A DNA stretch of 64,000 nucleotides from Notospermus geniculatus (lineage: Eukaryota > Nemertea > Pilidiophora > Heteronemertea > Lineidae): assembly GCA_002633025.1 (NCBI GenBank), contig NMRB01000057.1, positions 214,186 to 278,185 on the forward strand, read 5' to 3'. Positions 38,640-49,700 of the stretch are shown piece after piece. The notes beneath the pieces were generated by a model that worked only from the letters and a program-made list of their open reading frames with translations, had not been told where the DNA came from and searched no databases. The position numbers were made by a program, and so were the translations under genes. How positions within the stretch are numbered: the stretch's first letter is position 1; every line of letters begins with the position of its first letter.

Positions 38640-39460
38640 GGTGATTTCAAAGTTGGTGTTGGTGTTAGTGTTGGGTGTCAGTGTTGGTGTTGGTGTCTAC
38701 CTAGACCCCCAAACACCATGACAGGTGTTGACACCGAGAGTGAACACTGGTGTCAACACTGGTGTTTGGTCTACACCGGGTGTTGGTGGATGGTGTTGAA
38801 CTGAAGCCCTAAACACCAGGTCCCAGTCAACACCGTTGTTAACACCAGTGTCAACACCGGTGTTGGTGTTGACCTTGGGGAATCCCCAGATTGTCATCCA
38901 TGTTGTTTGGCTGGCTGTGGTTTGGTCAAATTTCTTTGATTTCGCAAGTTTTTATCAGGTAAGATGTCTTATTTGGTGATAACAAGCTTTATGCCTATGT
39001 TTTGGCCCAAATAGAGGAAGTTGATTCAAATTCTGAGGTAAATGCATGCAGGCCTAACACTGACACCAACTTTGAAATCAAGCTGGTGTTAACCCCTAGG
39101 GGTTGGGTGTTAACACAACAAGAAACTCCTTTATATTTTATTGGAGTAAACACCAGCTGCGGTTTAGCTCAACAACCGGTGTTGAGGTTAACACCCAACA
39201 CCAACATTGAAATGAGATTACACCAACACCAGGTGTTAACACCAACACCACTGCTTGATTTCAAAGTTGGTGTTGAAATGGGTGTTAGTGTTGGTGTTGA
39301 TGTTAACACTCAACACCAACTTTGAAATTGGGTAACACCAACACTAAGCGTCAACACCAACACCACTGCTTGACTTCAAAGTTGGTGTTGAGATGGGGGT
39401 TAGTGTTGGTGTCAGTGTTAACACCTGGTGTTAACACCAACTTTGAAATCACCCAATGAA
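38640..39460. repeat. GGTGTT/AACACC minisatellite with self-complementary units
   Basis: Dense runs of GGTGTTGGTGTTAGTGTTGG and AACACCAACACC alternate in both orientations over about 800 bp, with unique DNA at 38890-39050. Words such as AACACCGGTGTT are palindromic. It lies directly beside the duplicated exon region. Confidence 0.92.
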
Positions 39461-39534
39461 GGGGGTACAGCTTGAATTTTACAAACAATGCTCAGAAGCA
39501 TTCTTCATGAACAACAGCACAGAAGACTAAAGTG

Positions 39535-39810
39535 AGTAAACTCTGTCTTGTGTCAACTGGGATCACAGAACACTGAGCAAACCCTACCTGGTGTCAAAGG
39601 ATCATAGAACACTGAGTAAACCCTATCAGTATCAGCGGATCATAGAATACTGAGGAAAATCAAAGGATCATAGAACACTGAGCAAACCCCACCTGGTGTC
39701 AAAGGATCATAGAACACTGAGCAAACCCTACCCAGTATCAATGGATCATAGAACATTGAGGAAAGTCAAAGGATTATAGAACACTGAGCAAACCCTACCT
39801 GGTGTCAAAG
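39535..39810. repeat. About 39-bp minisatellite
   Basis: The unit GGATCATAGAACACTGAGCA plus AACCCTACCTGGTGTCAAA recurs about seven times, some copies shortened. Confidence 0.92.
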
Positions 39811-40189
39811 ACACTTTATTTCATCAGAGAATATTTGTGGAGAATAACCTGGTTCGCAAAGATCACAACTTGTGTTCCCAATTTGCTGCGGCTTTAGCAA
39901 GAAGCGTGTAATCAAAAAGTAGATTCTCGACAGATCACAAGATCAATCATGTGAACTGATCCAATTTATTGCAATAGATGGTATTTTCACCGACATGACA
40001 GTTGGTGTTATTTGAGGCAAACAGGATTGCAAACTTGTCAAGGTGACTTTTCCTTCAACAAAAGTTGTCATCTCATCTTTGAAGTATATTTTGTGGATTT
40101 CAGCATTAAAGAAGCAGAAACTTTCACAATTTTTTTGCCAACACCACCACACGCAAAGGTCGGAGCTCCATCTTCCAACTCCCCAGTGT

Positions 40190-40312
40190 CCAGTTCCGAA
40201 GCTAGGCCTATTTCACATCTAAGTTCTGAAGCTAGGCCTACTCTTTACATCTAAGTTCTGAAGCTAGGCCTGCTCTTTACATTGAAGTTCTGAAGCAAGG
40301 CCTACTACTCCT
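40190..40312. repeat. About 32-bp minisatellite, 4 copies
   Basis: The unit AAGTTCTGAAGCTAGGCCTA plus CTCTTTACATCT is tandemly repeated. Confidence 0.9.
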
Positions 40313-41063
40313 AAACCGAACTTCACTCTGCGGCACGTGGTGATGTTTTCCTATCCCTTCCATGTTATCAACAGTGGGTCAGCCATACAACACCCAAAAT
40401 TAGCCCCCATCTTTATCATAATCGCATTTTGACAACAAAATGAACCTTTCCAATTGACTTAGACAGAGTCAGCACGAGTAAAATCAATAGGCCAAAATAG
40501 AGAGTTGAGCTTCTTCAGTGCATGACTAATGATAGTTACAAGACGCAAATTCCTTGTTTCTCAGTTGCTGGCACCACCTGTGATGTAGTTTCTGTACTAA
40601 CACTGGCCTAATAGAAAGCTGCCTCTAGGGTCCCTTTAATAAGCTTCACTGACCCTTTTTGAGCTGTACATCCATGTTCAACTCGTACAGCAAGAGACAC
40701 TGGTATGTGGCCTCGCGCTTGGTACAACCAACAGGAAACACGGAAGCGAACTTGACGAGTCAAAAGCACGGCTATTTAGAAAACATCTCGTGGGAAATTT
40801 AGCGGTCGCACCGACTAAATCCAATAGCGGCAGCTACATTGATTGGCTGTGCATCCAGTCCTGCTACATACAAACCCTAGAGCTGTAGTATGCATATTGG
40901 GATAGAAAGCATGGATGGATTGGAACGTTTGGCAATGTTGCTGTTTGGACGGCATTTTGAAATTACCCAATATGGTAAAAAGGAAAGTAAATGATCCAGT
41001 TTCCAGGGACAGGGGTTGTCTCCTCTGCATTTGCAATCTGAGGAAGTGTTACGAAGTACACCA
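40313..41063. other. No gene recognised
   Basis: Unique sequence with short open frames only (up to 73 codons on the minus strand). No splice-bounded motif was found. Confidence 0.5.
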
Positions 41064-41180
41064 GGGCTCATATTCATAAAACTTTGCTTGGCTTAGTTAC
41101 TTGCTAAAGTCCACTTTGTACAGGCCAATATACACACTTAGCAACCAACTAAGCTAGCAAGGTTTTATGAATATGGGCCC
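41064..41180. mobile_element. Foldback MITE with GGGCCCATATTCATAAAA ends
   Basis: The left end GGGCTCATATTCATAAAACT and the right end GGTTTTATGAATATGGGCCC are inverted repeats around a short centre with a second inverted pair (CTTAGTTACTTGC / GCAACCAACTAAG). Confidence 0.85.
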
Positions 41181-41639
41181 AGGTTCCTACTAGCCCAGCT
41201 AGCAGGACATGTCACTTTCAGGTCAGGGGCAGAGCGTTGGAATAAGATGCAGAGGGTCCCAAGTCCAACTCCATTATGGCTCTTGGAAACTAACAGGAAA
41301 CACAGGAAACATCTCCTGTCTTCCTGACTGAGGTCTGGGTTCAGATCGTCAGTTGATCTAGTCATAAATGTCTAGATTATTGCCATGGTACCGAACAGCC
41401 ATTTATCACGCTACATGCCCAATTATATACAGCATGAGATAACAGGGTCAGTGATACCATCATGAAGATAAACATATCCGCCATGTCGTTAGCAATAATG
41501 AAACTCATCATCCTTCTGTGACTAGATGTTCGTGGGAGCAAGCCATTCATGACACCTCCAAAAATAGCCATCGAATGACCTCTAGAATCATGGCTCAAAA
41601 TGTATCAAGAAGTCTGATAACCACCCAAAATGGTGGAAA

Positions 41640-42170
41640 ATAAGTTAGATTTATCCAGAATTGTAGTAAATCCTAGAAAATTGAGGGAACAATAACTTCA
41701 ATTATGGCCTAGGTTTATCAAGAGATCTGTTAAATCCCATTAAATTGAGAGAACAATAGCTTGGATTACGGCCTAGGTTTATCAAGAGGTCTGTTCAATC
41801 CCATTAAATTGAGAGAACAATAGCTTGGATTATGGCCTTGGTTTATCAAGAGGTCTGTTAAATCCCATTAAATTGAGGGAACAATAGCTTGGATTATGGC
41901 CTAGGCTTATCAAGAGGTCTGTCAAATCCCATTAAATTGAGAGAACAATAGCTTGGATTATGGCCTAGGTTTATCAAGAGGTCTGTTGAATCCCGTTAAA
42001 TTGAGAGAACAATAGCTTGGATTAGGCCTGTTAAATCCCATTAAATTGAGAGAACAATAGCTTGGATTACGGCCTAGGCTTATCAAGAGGTCTGTCAAAT
42101 CCCATTAAATTGAGGGAGAATTTAACTTGAATTATGGCCTACGCTTATCAAGAGGACTGTTAAATACCGT
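41640..42170. repeat. About 65-bp minisatellite, 8 copies
   Basis: The unit contains TTGAGAGAACAATAGCTTGG, ATTATGGCCTAGGTTTATCA and AGAGGTCTGTTAAATCCCAT. One copy is internally deleted near 42023. Confidence 0.95.
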
Positions 42171-42532
42171 GAAATTTATGAATGTTGTTGCACTTCCACT
42201 TTTTGTTGCCTCTTTGGGTGAAAATGGTTCGGCTTTGCCAACTCCCAAATATGCCTTTATGAATTTGAGGCACGTTGAACAATTCATTCCTTTTACCAGA
42301 TGTTTTTGAACTACTTGGTCCACACCAGTATCCGATAGGCCAAGGTTCACTCCTACACTTTTTAATGGTCGGCAAGGCTGTGTTTTCATCGGTTATTGGT
42401 TTCTTCAGAATCAGTGGGCAGGAACTATCACCAACTAAAACCAGATTTTGGCGTGTTTTGCGGTGCGTTCCCTGCAAGTGGTTTCTGTGAACCCCTGTAC
42501 TCATGCCAAGACATTTTCGGTTGTATGTCTAC

Positions 42533-42664
42533 CAGGGGTGGCCGCATAGAAACTTCGCTAGCGTTAGCGGAGTCCATCTGCTGAGAGTGCTGTACATTTT
42601 TCCATGCATTTTAACACCGATAGGCTGTCGGAGCACAAGCGGAGTTTCTATGCAGCTACCCCTG
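42533..42664. mobile_element. Small MITE with CAGGGGT ends
   Basis: CAGGGGTGGCCGCATAGAAA at the left is inverted as GTTTCTATGCAGCTACCCCT G at the right. Internal GCTAGCG and AGCGGAGT words suggest further folding. Confidence 0.75.
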
Positions 42665-44127
42665 ACCTTTGCAAACCGAACCCGAAAATGAACCAGACTG
42701 TGTCACCTGAAACGGCTGTTTTTCTTCAAACTGGGGTAAGCTTATCTTCCACAGAAGTGAATGCCCTATTATGTCCCTTTCTTCTGCACCATTATCTTTC
42801 TTCTAAATGTACCCCGCTGAATAAACCTCGATCTTCTTAGTTGAGGGAAATCTCCTGTTACAGATGCAACACGACGTTTGCCCTTCAGGAAACCCGTCAC
42901 CCATACAAAACAACATCAATAATACACGCAGCACGGCAAATACACGTGTATTTCAGTCCTCCTAAGTGTGAAGCAGTACATAATAAGGACCCATCAAGGC
43001 GCCCATCTAGGGTGCCCCTCCAATTTCCTGATATCAGCTTCTCGAGTTATCCTTTTCTTCTTGTTCTGAGTTTCAGATTTTTCCACGCCTAATTTTGTCG
43101 TCGGTGCAGATTTGACGGAAAGGGAAACAGAGTACAGAGCGGCTCGTTTAGAAATAATGAGTGTGTTCACTCCAGCACTTTAACAAATTTTACATCAGTA
43201 AAATAACTGCTTTTAGGATGCTCATTGACAGAAATGTTGGCAGTTGTGAGATTTAATAGCTCCATATTGTTTTTCCTAGATGATCATCCCATATGTCAAT
43301 TAGACATTGCATGCTTAGTGAAGATAAACACCGGAAGGAACTTTGTGAATAACTGGAATGAAAAACTTCTAAAGCATAAAAACTCACTCACTCAAATTTT
43401 AGAATTGCGTGCAGCAGTTTTCCAGAAAGAAAAGAAGGAAAGACAAACATCCTCAAAAAAAATATTTTCGCAGAATTTATATAAGTTGAAAAGCCAGCCC
43501 AAACACCTGCTTTTTTCCCCAATCCACCCCCACACGAAAATCTGATCGAAATTTTGAAGTTTCAAGCTCTAGTAGGTGTCAGAAGTACATTGATCAATCA
43601 AAAGCCTGGATCTCCAATGTTATCATTTGAAGAAGTCTTTTCTACCTTTCCACGAATGAACACTGACTGATTTCCATAAATTCATGATTAAATCTCCATT
43701 CCTGATATCTCGTTCTTGCTTTGAGCGAACTCGGCACAGAATTCATTTCAGCTTAGATAGCATCACAACCCTTAAGCCATGTAACTCATCTCTGGTCCAG
43801 CAAACACACCGCGCAAATAATGAGCTATGCGATCAACCACTTAAATAAATCATTTCTTCCGCGTACCAGTCACCGGCCACTGTATTTGCTGGAGGCAAAT
43901 ATCATAACGGTGTAATTTGGAAAAGATGTGCAAATCCATTCATTTTATTATGAAATATGTCAAATTGCCAGAAGGTGGATTTCGTTGTACAACTAGCAGG
44001 ATGACAATCAGAACATGCAGATTTGTTCATATCTCGTCTTTGGTGGTTATCAACAAGTAATTGGCTAATTAGGGACTTTAACTCTTTGGCTATCACCATA
44101 AAAGTGTGCTTCCCACCATAACAAAAT
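42665..44127. other. No gene recognised
   Basis: Plus-strand open frames of 60 to 106 codons (longest 43225-43545) lack motifs and splice borders. Confidence 0.5.
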
Positions 44128-44257
44128 TACCTTTTTGAAGGTCAAAACCCTCTGCACCAGACGTTCTCTAGACATCTTGACCTTTGTCATCAGCCAATTC
44201 ACAACATCGTGATGGTAAAAGGTGCTTTTCTTCGCGCTGAGCAACAGGGACCTATTC
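44126..44257 (-). other. Exon-like open segment, candidate only
   Basis: After TGTGAATAG the frame reads SLLLSAKKSTFYHHDVVNWL, then MTKVKMSRERLVQRVLTFKK, and a donor GTAATTTTG follows in phase 0. It could be the missing exon upstream of 38511 (a W and amphipathic helix are expected there), or part of a DEP-like domain (VVNWL). The evidence is weak. Confidence 0.22.
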
Positions 44258-45428
44258 ACAAAACATACTAGAGTTGCACATTCGTAGCATCCTCTTAAGC
44301 CATTGTTCAATGGTTGACGCACAATAGCTCCTGGAATGTTACGAATTCTTAACTGCTAAAAGAGCGCTTTGTGAATAAGGCCATTGGCCAGCTCTCTTTT
44401 CCATTTGTAAAAGTCGGCATCTTCACTCCAGAGGAGAATGGTCAACTGGGATACTGGCCTTCTTATACACCAATGTGTACTTTGTTGTACAGAATAGAGC
44501 CATTATTTCAATTGACCATACCCCCATGTGGAGATATTGGCCCGTAGTCTAGAAGCCTCCTTAACTCTAAGGTCCACTTTAATCTTTTGTATTCTGCCCT
44601 GCAAACAATAGCTAAAGGTAAACCTTAGACTTAAGGAAGTTTCTAGAATACCGCCCATTGCCATTTTCCATTTGAAAGGCAGAGCTGCGAGCAATCACAT
44701 TGTTCCAGTATGAAGCCGACCAGACATCCCAGTGCGACGCTTTATCAAAATATTCTGACAAGTATTGTTTCATTTGGAACAGTTAGAGAAAATTTGTTTA
44801 GGAATAAGAACAGGTACATTTCACAAGGACCTAACGACTCAGAATCTCACAAAGGAAGTAAAGGTGAATGGTATACCCTATCAAGAAAGGTCAGGGGGTC
44901 TTACCCCCTTTTTTCACCATGTGATATTTTCCAAGACTAACATTATCTCACAGCAATCAATTCAGGAGCCCGTGTGAGCATACAGACCCTCTATCAGCAT
45001 TTTTCATGTCTTTATGATCAATAGGCAGCCATTTACGCATGACATATGGATGAGGGCAGAAGCTCAGTGACCTTTTCAGATTGAAATAACTGTGGTTTCA
45101 TAACGCTACAGACATAATCGTCTGTCACGGTGAACTTTGAACATCAGTAAACACCCTATATATTGGATTTCAGAAGTACAGGTGTACCGTCGCAGAGGGT
45201 GGGTTCACTGATCTAGATGGTAAAACGTAGGCTGTCATCTATCAATAGGCTTACCTTTAACATTGGAAACCAATGACATTAAAAGGATGAAAAAGAGAGT
45301 AAACTCAATAATAGACAAGGGATTTAATTAATAAATAACAAAGCTTTCATGGCCAACCAATAGCTTTTGATCCACCACGACAATAGGGTTTCTTTTCAAA
45401 TACCGGTAGTGAATCAAACCTTGAATAT
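44258..45428. other. No gene recognised
   Basis: Contains a loose inverted pair (TATTCACAAAACATAC at 44252 and TTTGTGAATAAGGCC near 44370) that may be an old MITE, and otherwise unique sequence. Confidence 0.45.
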
Positions 45429-46152
45429 GTGACGTACCCGATTACCCTATCTCTTCCAAACGTGCCCTACCCCATTACCCTATCTCCCAAACGTGTCCTA
45501 CCCCATTACCCTATCTTCCAAATGTGTCCTACCCCATTACCCTATCTTCCAAATGTGTCGTACCCTATTACCCTATCTTCCAAGTATGTCGTACCCTACA
45601 GTACGTTGCACAATTGACCTCCCTTCCGCGGCGCGCACCACCCGCGTACCACATGCAGCGTTATTCTCGTACCATCCTCGTATCTTCCTAGGATGTGGCG
45701 CGGCGTCATGGAAGGCATGCAGTGAAGACGTAACGTCATTCACCCGACGTCACGCAACAGAGACGCGTGACGTACCCGTACCATCCGCGATGAACTGAAG
45801 GTTATCTTCCGCGCCACGTCCGAGGGAGGTACGCGGATTCTGGGAGGTCAATTGTGCAACGTACTGTATTACCCCGTCTTCCAAGTATGTCCTACCCCAT
45901 TACCCTATCTTCCAAATGTGTCGTACCCTATTACCCTATCTTCCAAGTATGTCACACCCCATTACCCTATCTTCCTAATGTGTCCTACCCCATTACCCTG
46001 TCTTCCAATTGTGTCCTACCCTATCACCCCATATTCTAAATGTGTCATTACCCCAGTACTCTATCTTCCAAATGTGTCCTACCCTACTACCCTATCTTCC
46101 AAATATGTCCTACCTGATACCCTATCTTCCAAGTATGTCCTCCCCTATTACA
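45429..46152. repeat. 31-bp minisatellite interrupted by a MITE
   Basis: The unit GTGTCCTACCCCATTACCCT plus ATCTTCCAAAT occurs about 15 times. The array is split by the element at 45599-45866 and continues on both sides. Plus-strand open frames are repeat artefacts. Confidence 0.95.
45599..45866. mobile_element. Mariner-type MITE nested in the 31-bp array
   Basis: CAGTACGTTGCACAATTGAC CTCCC is inverted at the right end, and TA is present on both sides. The interior is GC-rich with CpG-containing words such as CCGCGGCGCG, unlike the rest of the window. Confidence 0.92.
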
Positions 46153-46562
46153 TGTGTCATAAGCGACGAGCATTCCAAGTATTTGCAAGCAATACAACAA
46201 GGCTTTACCATTTGACACAAAAGACAGATAAGAACCAACTCAAAGGCGAGTTATAAAAATACATACACCAATTATAGGGAGTTTCGCATCTTCCTTTGTA
46301 CCAGGATGTTCAGATGTCTTCTTGTAAAGAAACAGAGGCGTGCGAATGTGATTTGCCAAGGATAAAGACACAATTATAACTAGTATATCTGGGATTCAAA
46401 ATCTGATGTCAAATGCAGAACAAGAAGAACATCCTACAAAGCATTTGGCCAAATAAAGAAGAGGCAATGATGAAGAAGAATCAATCTTTCTTCTGAACAT
46501 TTAGGAAAGTCATTCCTGTTTCTCTGTTTTTAGGTTATATGGTGTAACAGGCAACAGTATTA

Positions 46563-46695
46563 AGCTGCATTTAGCTGACACGCGGAATGCGGATTGCGGA
46601 AGCGTAAAATGCAATGCATTTTCGCATACAACATATCTTTCCGCCAGGGTTTCCGCGTCCCTATACCGCATTCCGCGTGTCAGCTAAATGCAGCC
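46563..46695. mobile_element. Foldback MITE with GCTGCATTTAGCTGACACGC ends
   Basis: The left GCTGCATTTAGCTGACACGC GGAATGCGG is inverted at the right (CCGCATTCCGCGTGTCAGCT). TTA flanks suggest the PIF/Harbinger group. The centre is rich in CGC and TTTCCGC. Confidence 0.85.
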
Positions 46696-47599
46696 TTAGG
46701 GCATAAACAATCATCAAAGTTGTTGGACTGGTGTCTGAGAGGCAGCAGATTTGTTTCTCGGTCGAGTTACCACTTTCTACTCTCAACTGGTCGTCCATAA
46801 GAAACAAACGATGTGCTTATGAAGGAGCAGCTCTTGTATGGAACTTGCAGAGAAATATTTTTTGAGCAACCCCCCCCCCTCGCTACAATGGCTGGGTATC
46901 TAAATTGGTAGTTAAAATCTGGCCATCTGGACATGTAGAATTGGGATGAACTGGACTTGGCCTTCTGAATTGAAGTGCTTAGAGGCTGGACAGTGCTTTA
47001 CAACTTCACATTCTAAGTTGTTCAATGGTTTGCAATGTCTGCTAACGGTGTATTTCCAACACCTAAGCTGATCAACACACCCACTTTTTTGAACGATTTT
47101 CTGACAACGAATTGGAAAAATATTATACTGACTGTCTGCCAACTCAGTGTACTCCTCGATGAGTTAACAAGATTGATATTTAAGATTATGCGGTGTGAAA
47201 AACATCGACATGGTAAACAACAGGTGATATCAGATGAACCTGTTCAAGATGAGAAATGTCAAAGATAAGCCATAGAAAAATTGCTAAAAGTCATCCACAA
47301 AGTTCTGTAGTTTTTCATGCAAAAGTTGTTTTTGCACATAATATGGTATCTTGCCGACAGAGAAGAAGGCTTGTTTGCATATATTGGAACATCTTGGCTC
47401 ACAAATCATCATCAGTCTTGTTTCTGTTTTTTCCGTTAATATCAAGGGTACTGTAGGCCAAACTACCATACCATATTTTCATTTCAGGGAGCAGCAACTC
47501 TTTTTCTTTTGTTCTGATTTCTGCTGCAACTTCACGATGTGCTAGGCCCATCGTCGTGAAATATCTCAAGACTAGGAATGACAAACTCTACGACGTACA

Positions 47600-47830
47600 G
47601 AGATAGCAGCCTTGGTTGCCCTGTGGTTATCAAGTCTGCTGCACAGGCAACAAATCCCACATTCAAATTTCATCTGGGCCAGTCGGGATTAATCCGTGGC
47701 TCTTCATGGGAAAGTGGTTTCTTGGACCTTGTGCCTACGGAAGGGCAGGTAAAAGACCCCAACATGAGAAGCCTGTGACAGATGCCTCCTTGGCCCCAAG
47801 CCAATGGTCATAATGGTCAATATGAGACCA
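47600..47830 (+). mobile_element. tRNA-derived SINE, diverged copy
   Basis: It shares GGGATTAATCCGTGGCTCTT and the downstream CAGGTAAAAGACCCCAACAT with the 48515 copy. The box A region (GCCCTGTGGTTATCAAG) is still visible, but box B is degraded. Confidence 0.75.
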
Positions 47831-48514
47831 CATCCCAGTTTTGATGGGACAGGACATCCCAGTCTAGAACTGAAAGAGTTAAGATGAGGTGCTTGGTTTT
47901 CATCTGCTACTCTGTCTAAACTGATGAGGTTTTTGCCCGATCAATCTCACGATCTTGGGGAAAAACGAAGACGTTAAATAGGGCGGATGTGCAGCACGCA
48001 CTGGGATTATCACATCACATGAAGGCTGACAGCCTGCATCACACTGACACCATCATCATGATAACATGCTTTGAAGGAACAACTACCGAATAGAACATCC
48101 ACCGGGTACAAAAACTCTCTCCAGTCCCAGACATAACCAGGCACACATACATTCTGATACAAGAAGTCCCATTTCGGCTATGATTTTGATATAAGTTATA
48201 TGAAATAAGAGCGTATATTATTAATGATTCATGCTTATTGCCATGGTTTCACCCGTCGTACACGACACCAGGCTCCTTTACTCAGCCAGATCCTATTTAC
48301 CATGTACACGTATCGCGTCTAGGGTTGACAGTAACTAGCCATATTGCCTAGTTTGGAACCATGTAAATATTGGAAAAAGCTTCCAAAGCAAAATATGTGT
48401 TGGACGCTTTTCTGGTTCGCCTAATAAAATTGTTTCCTGAATGATACTGTATCCATTGATTTGCTTTCAAAGAACAGCACCAACCAGGTGCAGCAACTTC
48501 TAATTACCAAGGAG

Positions 48515-48745
48515 CCTTGATAGCCTAGTGGTTATCACATCCACTTACCCGCTTAGCAAGCGGCAGGTCCCGGGTTCGAATCCCAGGCTATATGGGATTA
48601 ATCATCCCTGGCTCTTTAGTCCATTGCATGGGACAGTAAGCCATGGTGTCTTGTTCCTCTGCAAGGCACATAAAAGACCCCATCCCAGAGAGGTACATGA
48701 GTAGCTTGAGATGGCCTCTTCCATACTTTTCGTAAGGCAAATAAC
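48515..48745 (+). mobile_element. tRNA-derived SINE, best copy
   Basis: Box A is TAGCCTAGTGGTTATCAC and box B GGTCCCGGGTTCGAATCCCA, correctly spaced. A family body follows with GGGATTAATCATCCCTGGCT and AAAAGACCCCATCCC. The intact pol III boxes suggest a young copy. It is not a tRNA gene because the acceptor stem does not close. Confidence 0.88.
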
Positions 48746-49439
48746 GCTGAGGCATCGGCCCTGAGGGAAAAAGCTGGTACATACTTCTAAATACTATCTT
48801 TTTGTCTATACATGTATTTCATGAAACCAGCACAGTGCCAGTATAGAAGATGATTCAGAAATGTCGCAGAAAAAAATCTATGAATGAATCAGAGCCCAGT
48901 AGTCAGTTTCACTACGCTAGATGGCGTGAAGGCTGGCATTACTGCAAGGGTGTATTTTTTCCAAGGTTGAATCAGATGACTAAGGGTTTTAGAAATTCAG
49001 GAATTGAAATGCGGTGTGGCACCAGTCTGAGGACCGCAAGTTGAGGATTGTAATCACCTAGACCTCTTGAGCCGTGAACTAGAAGTCAAAAGCCTCTTCG
49101 AAATAATTGCAATGAAACACATGGACTCTCTCGGCCACAGTTCTGATGCATGTAAACACTAAAGGGTCAGTCCAGTGCCCACGAACAATAATGGTCTCTG
49201 TCAAGTGACTGGTCAACAGTATAACTTTTCTTATGTCGATTGACACTGTTGGGATAGATATTAGCATGAAGTAATGACCCCGTGTATTGACGCTCAATCA
49301 GGGTCTGAAAGAGTTGCAGTACTTTTGTGTCAGTCCGAGTGCCGTGGTGATGCTGACTGATGGTGATCAGTTTCTGGAGAAATAAGAGACGTCTGCTGTG
49401 CATTCACTGCTTAGCTCCTGCTTTAGTAGTTAACGATCA

Positions 49440-49700
49440 CATTGGCCGACACCAATGACACAATAACAACCAGCTGCCCATAGTTTTCTAACAAACTATG
49501 ATTTAGTTGCCCATAGAGAGCCAACTCTTCCAAGAGAATGATCGCATCGGCTGACACCAATGACACGAACAACTAGCTGCCCATAGTTTTCTAAGAAACT
49601 ATGGTTTAGTTGCCCATAGAGAGCCAACTTTGTGTCATGTTGGCTGACACAAATGACCAGCTGCCCATAGTTTTCCATGGTTTAGTTGCCCATAGCCGAC
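49440..49700. repeat. About 114-bp tandem repeat with hairpins
   Basis: Each unit contains CAGCTGCCCATAGTTTTCTA followed by the inverse AAACTATG, then TTAGTTGCCCATAGAGAGCC. Two full copies and a shortened third are present. Confidence 0.88.

Larger units (their letters stand above)
36977..38686. repeat. Tandem duplication of about 715 bp containing an exon
   Basis: Copy 1 spans about 36977-37692 and copy 2 about 37693-38686. Copy 2 is interrupted by an element at 38038-38301. Outside the exon only a handful of differences are seen. Each copy starts at AAAATATCAGGTGATATTCA and ends in GTGTTGGGTGTCAGTGTTGG. Copy starts also carry a Tigger-like end, CAGTAGAACCACTCTATTAA (37228 and 37946). Confidence 0.95.

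Noticed and set aside
38697-39325. Frames with NTGVDTGVNNGVD-like repeats
   Set aside because: They are produced by the GGTGTT/AACACC minisatellite.
45429-46256. Plus-strand frames of 62 to 134 codons with YPITLSS words
   Set aside because: They translate the 31-bp array and are interrupted by a MITE.
48518-48592. A tRNA gene
   Set aside because: Box A and box B are good, but the acceptor stem does not close and the sequence continues into the shared SINE body.
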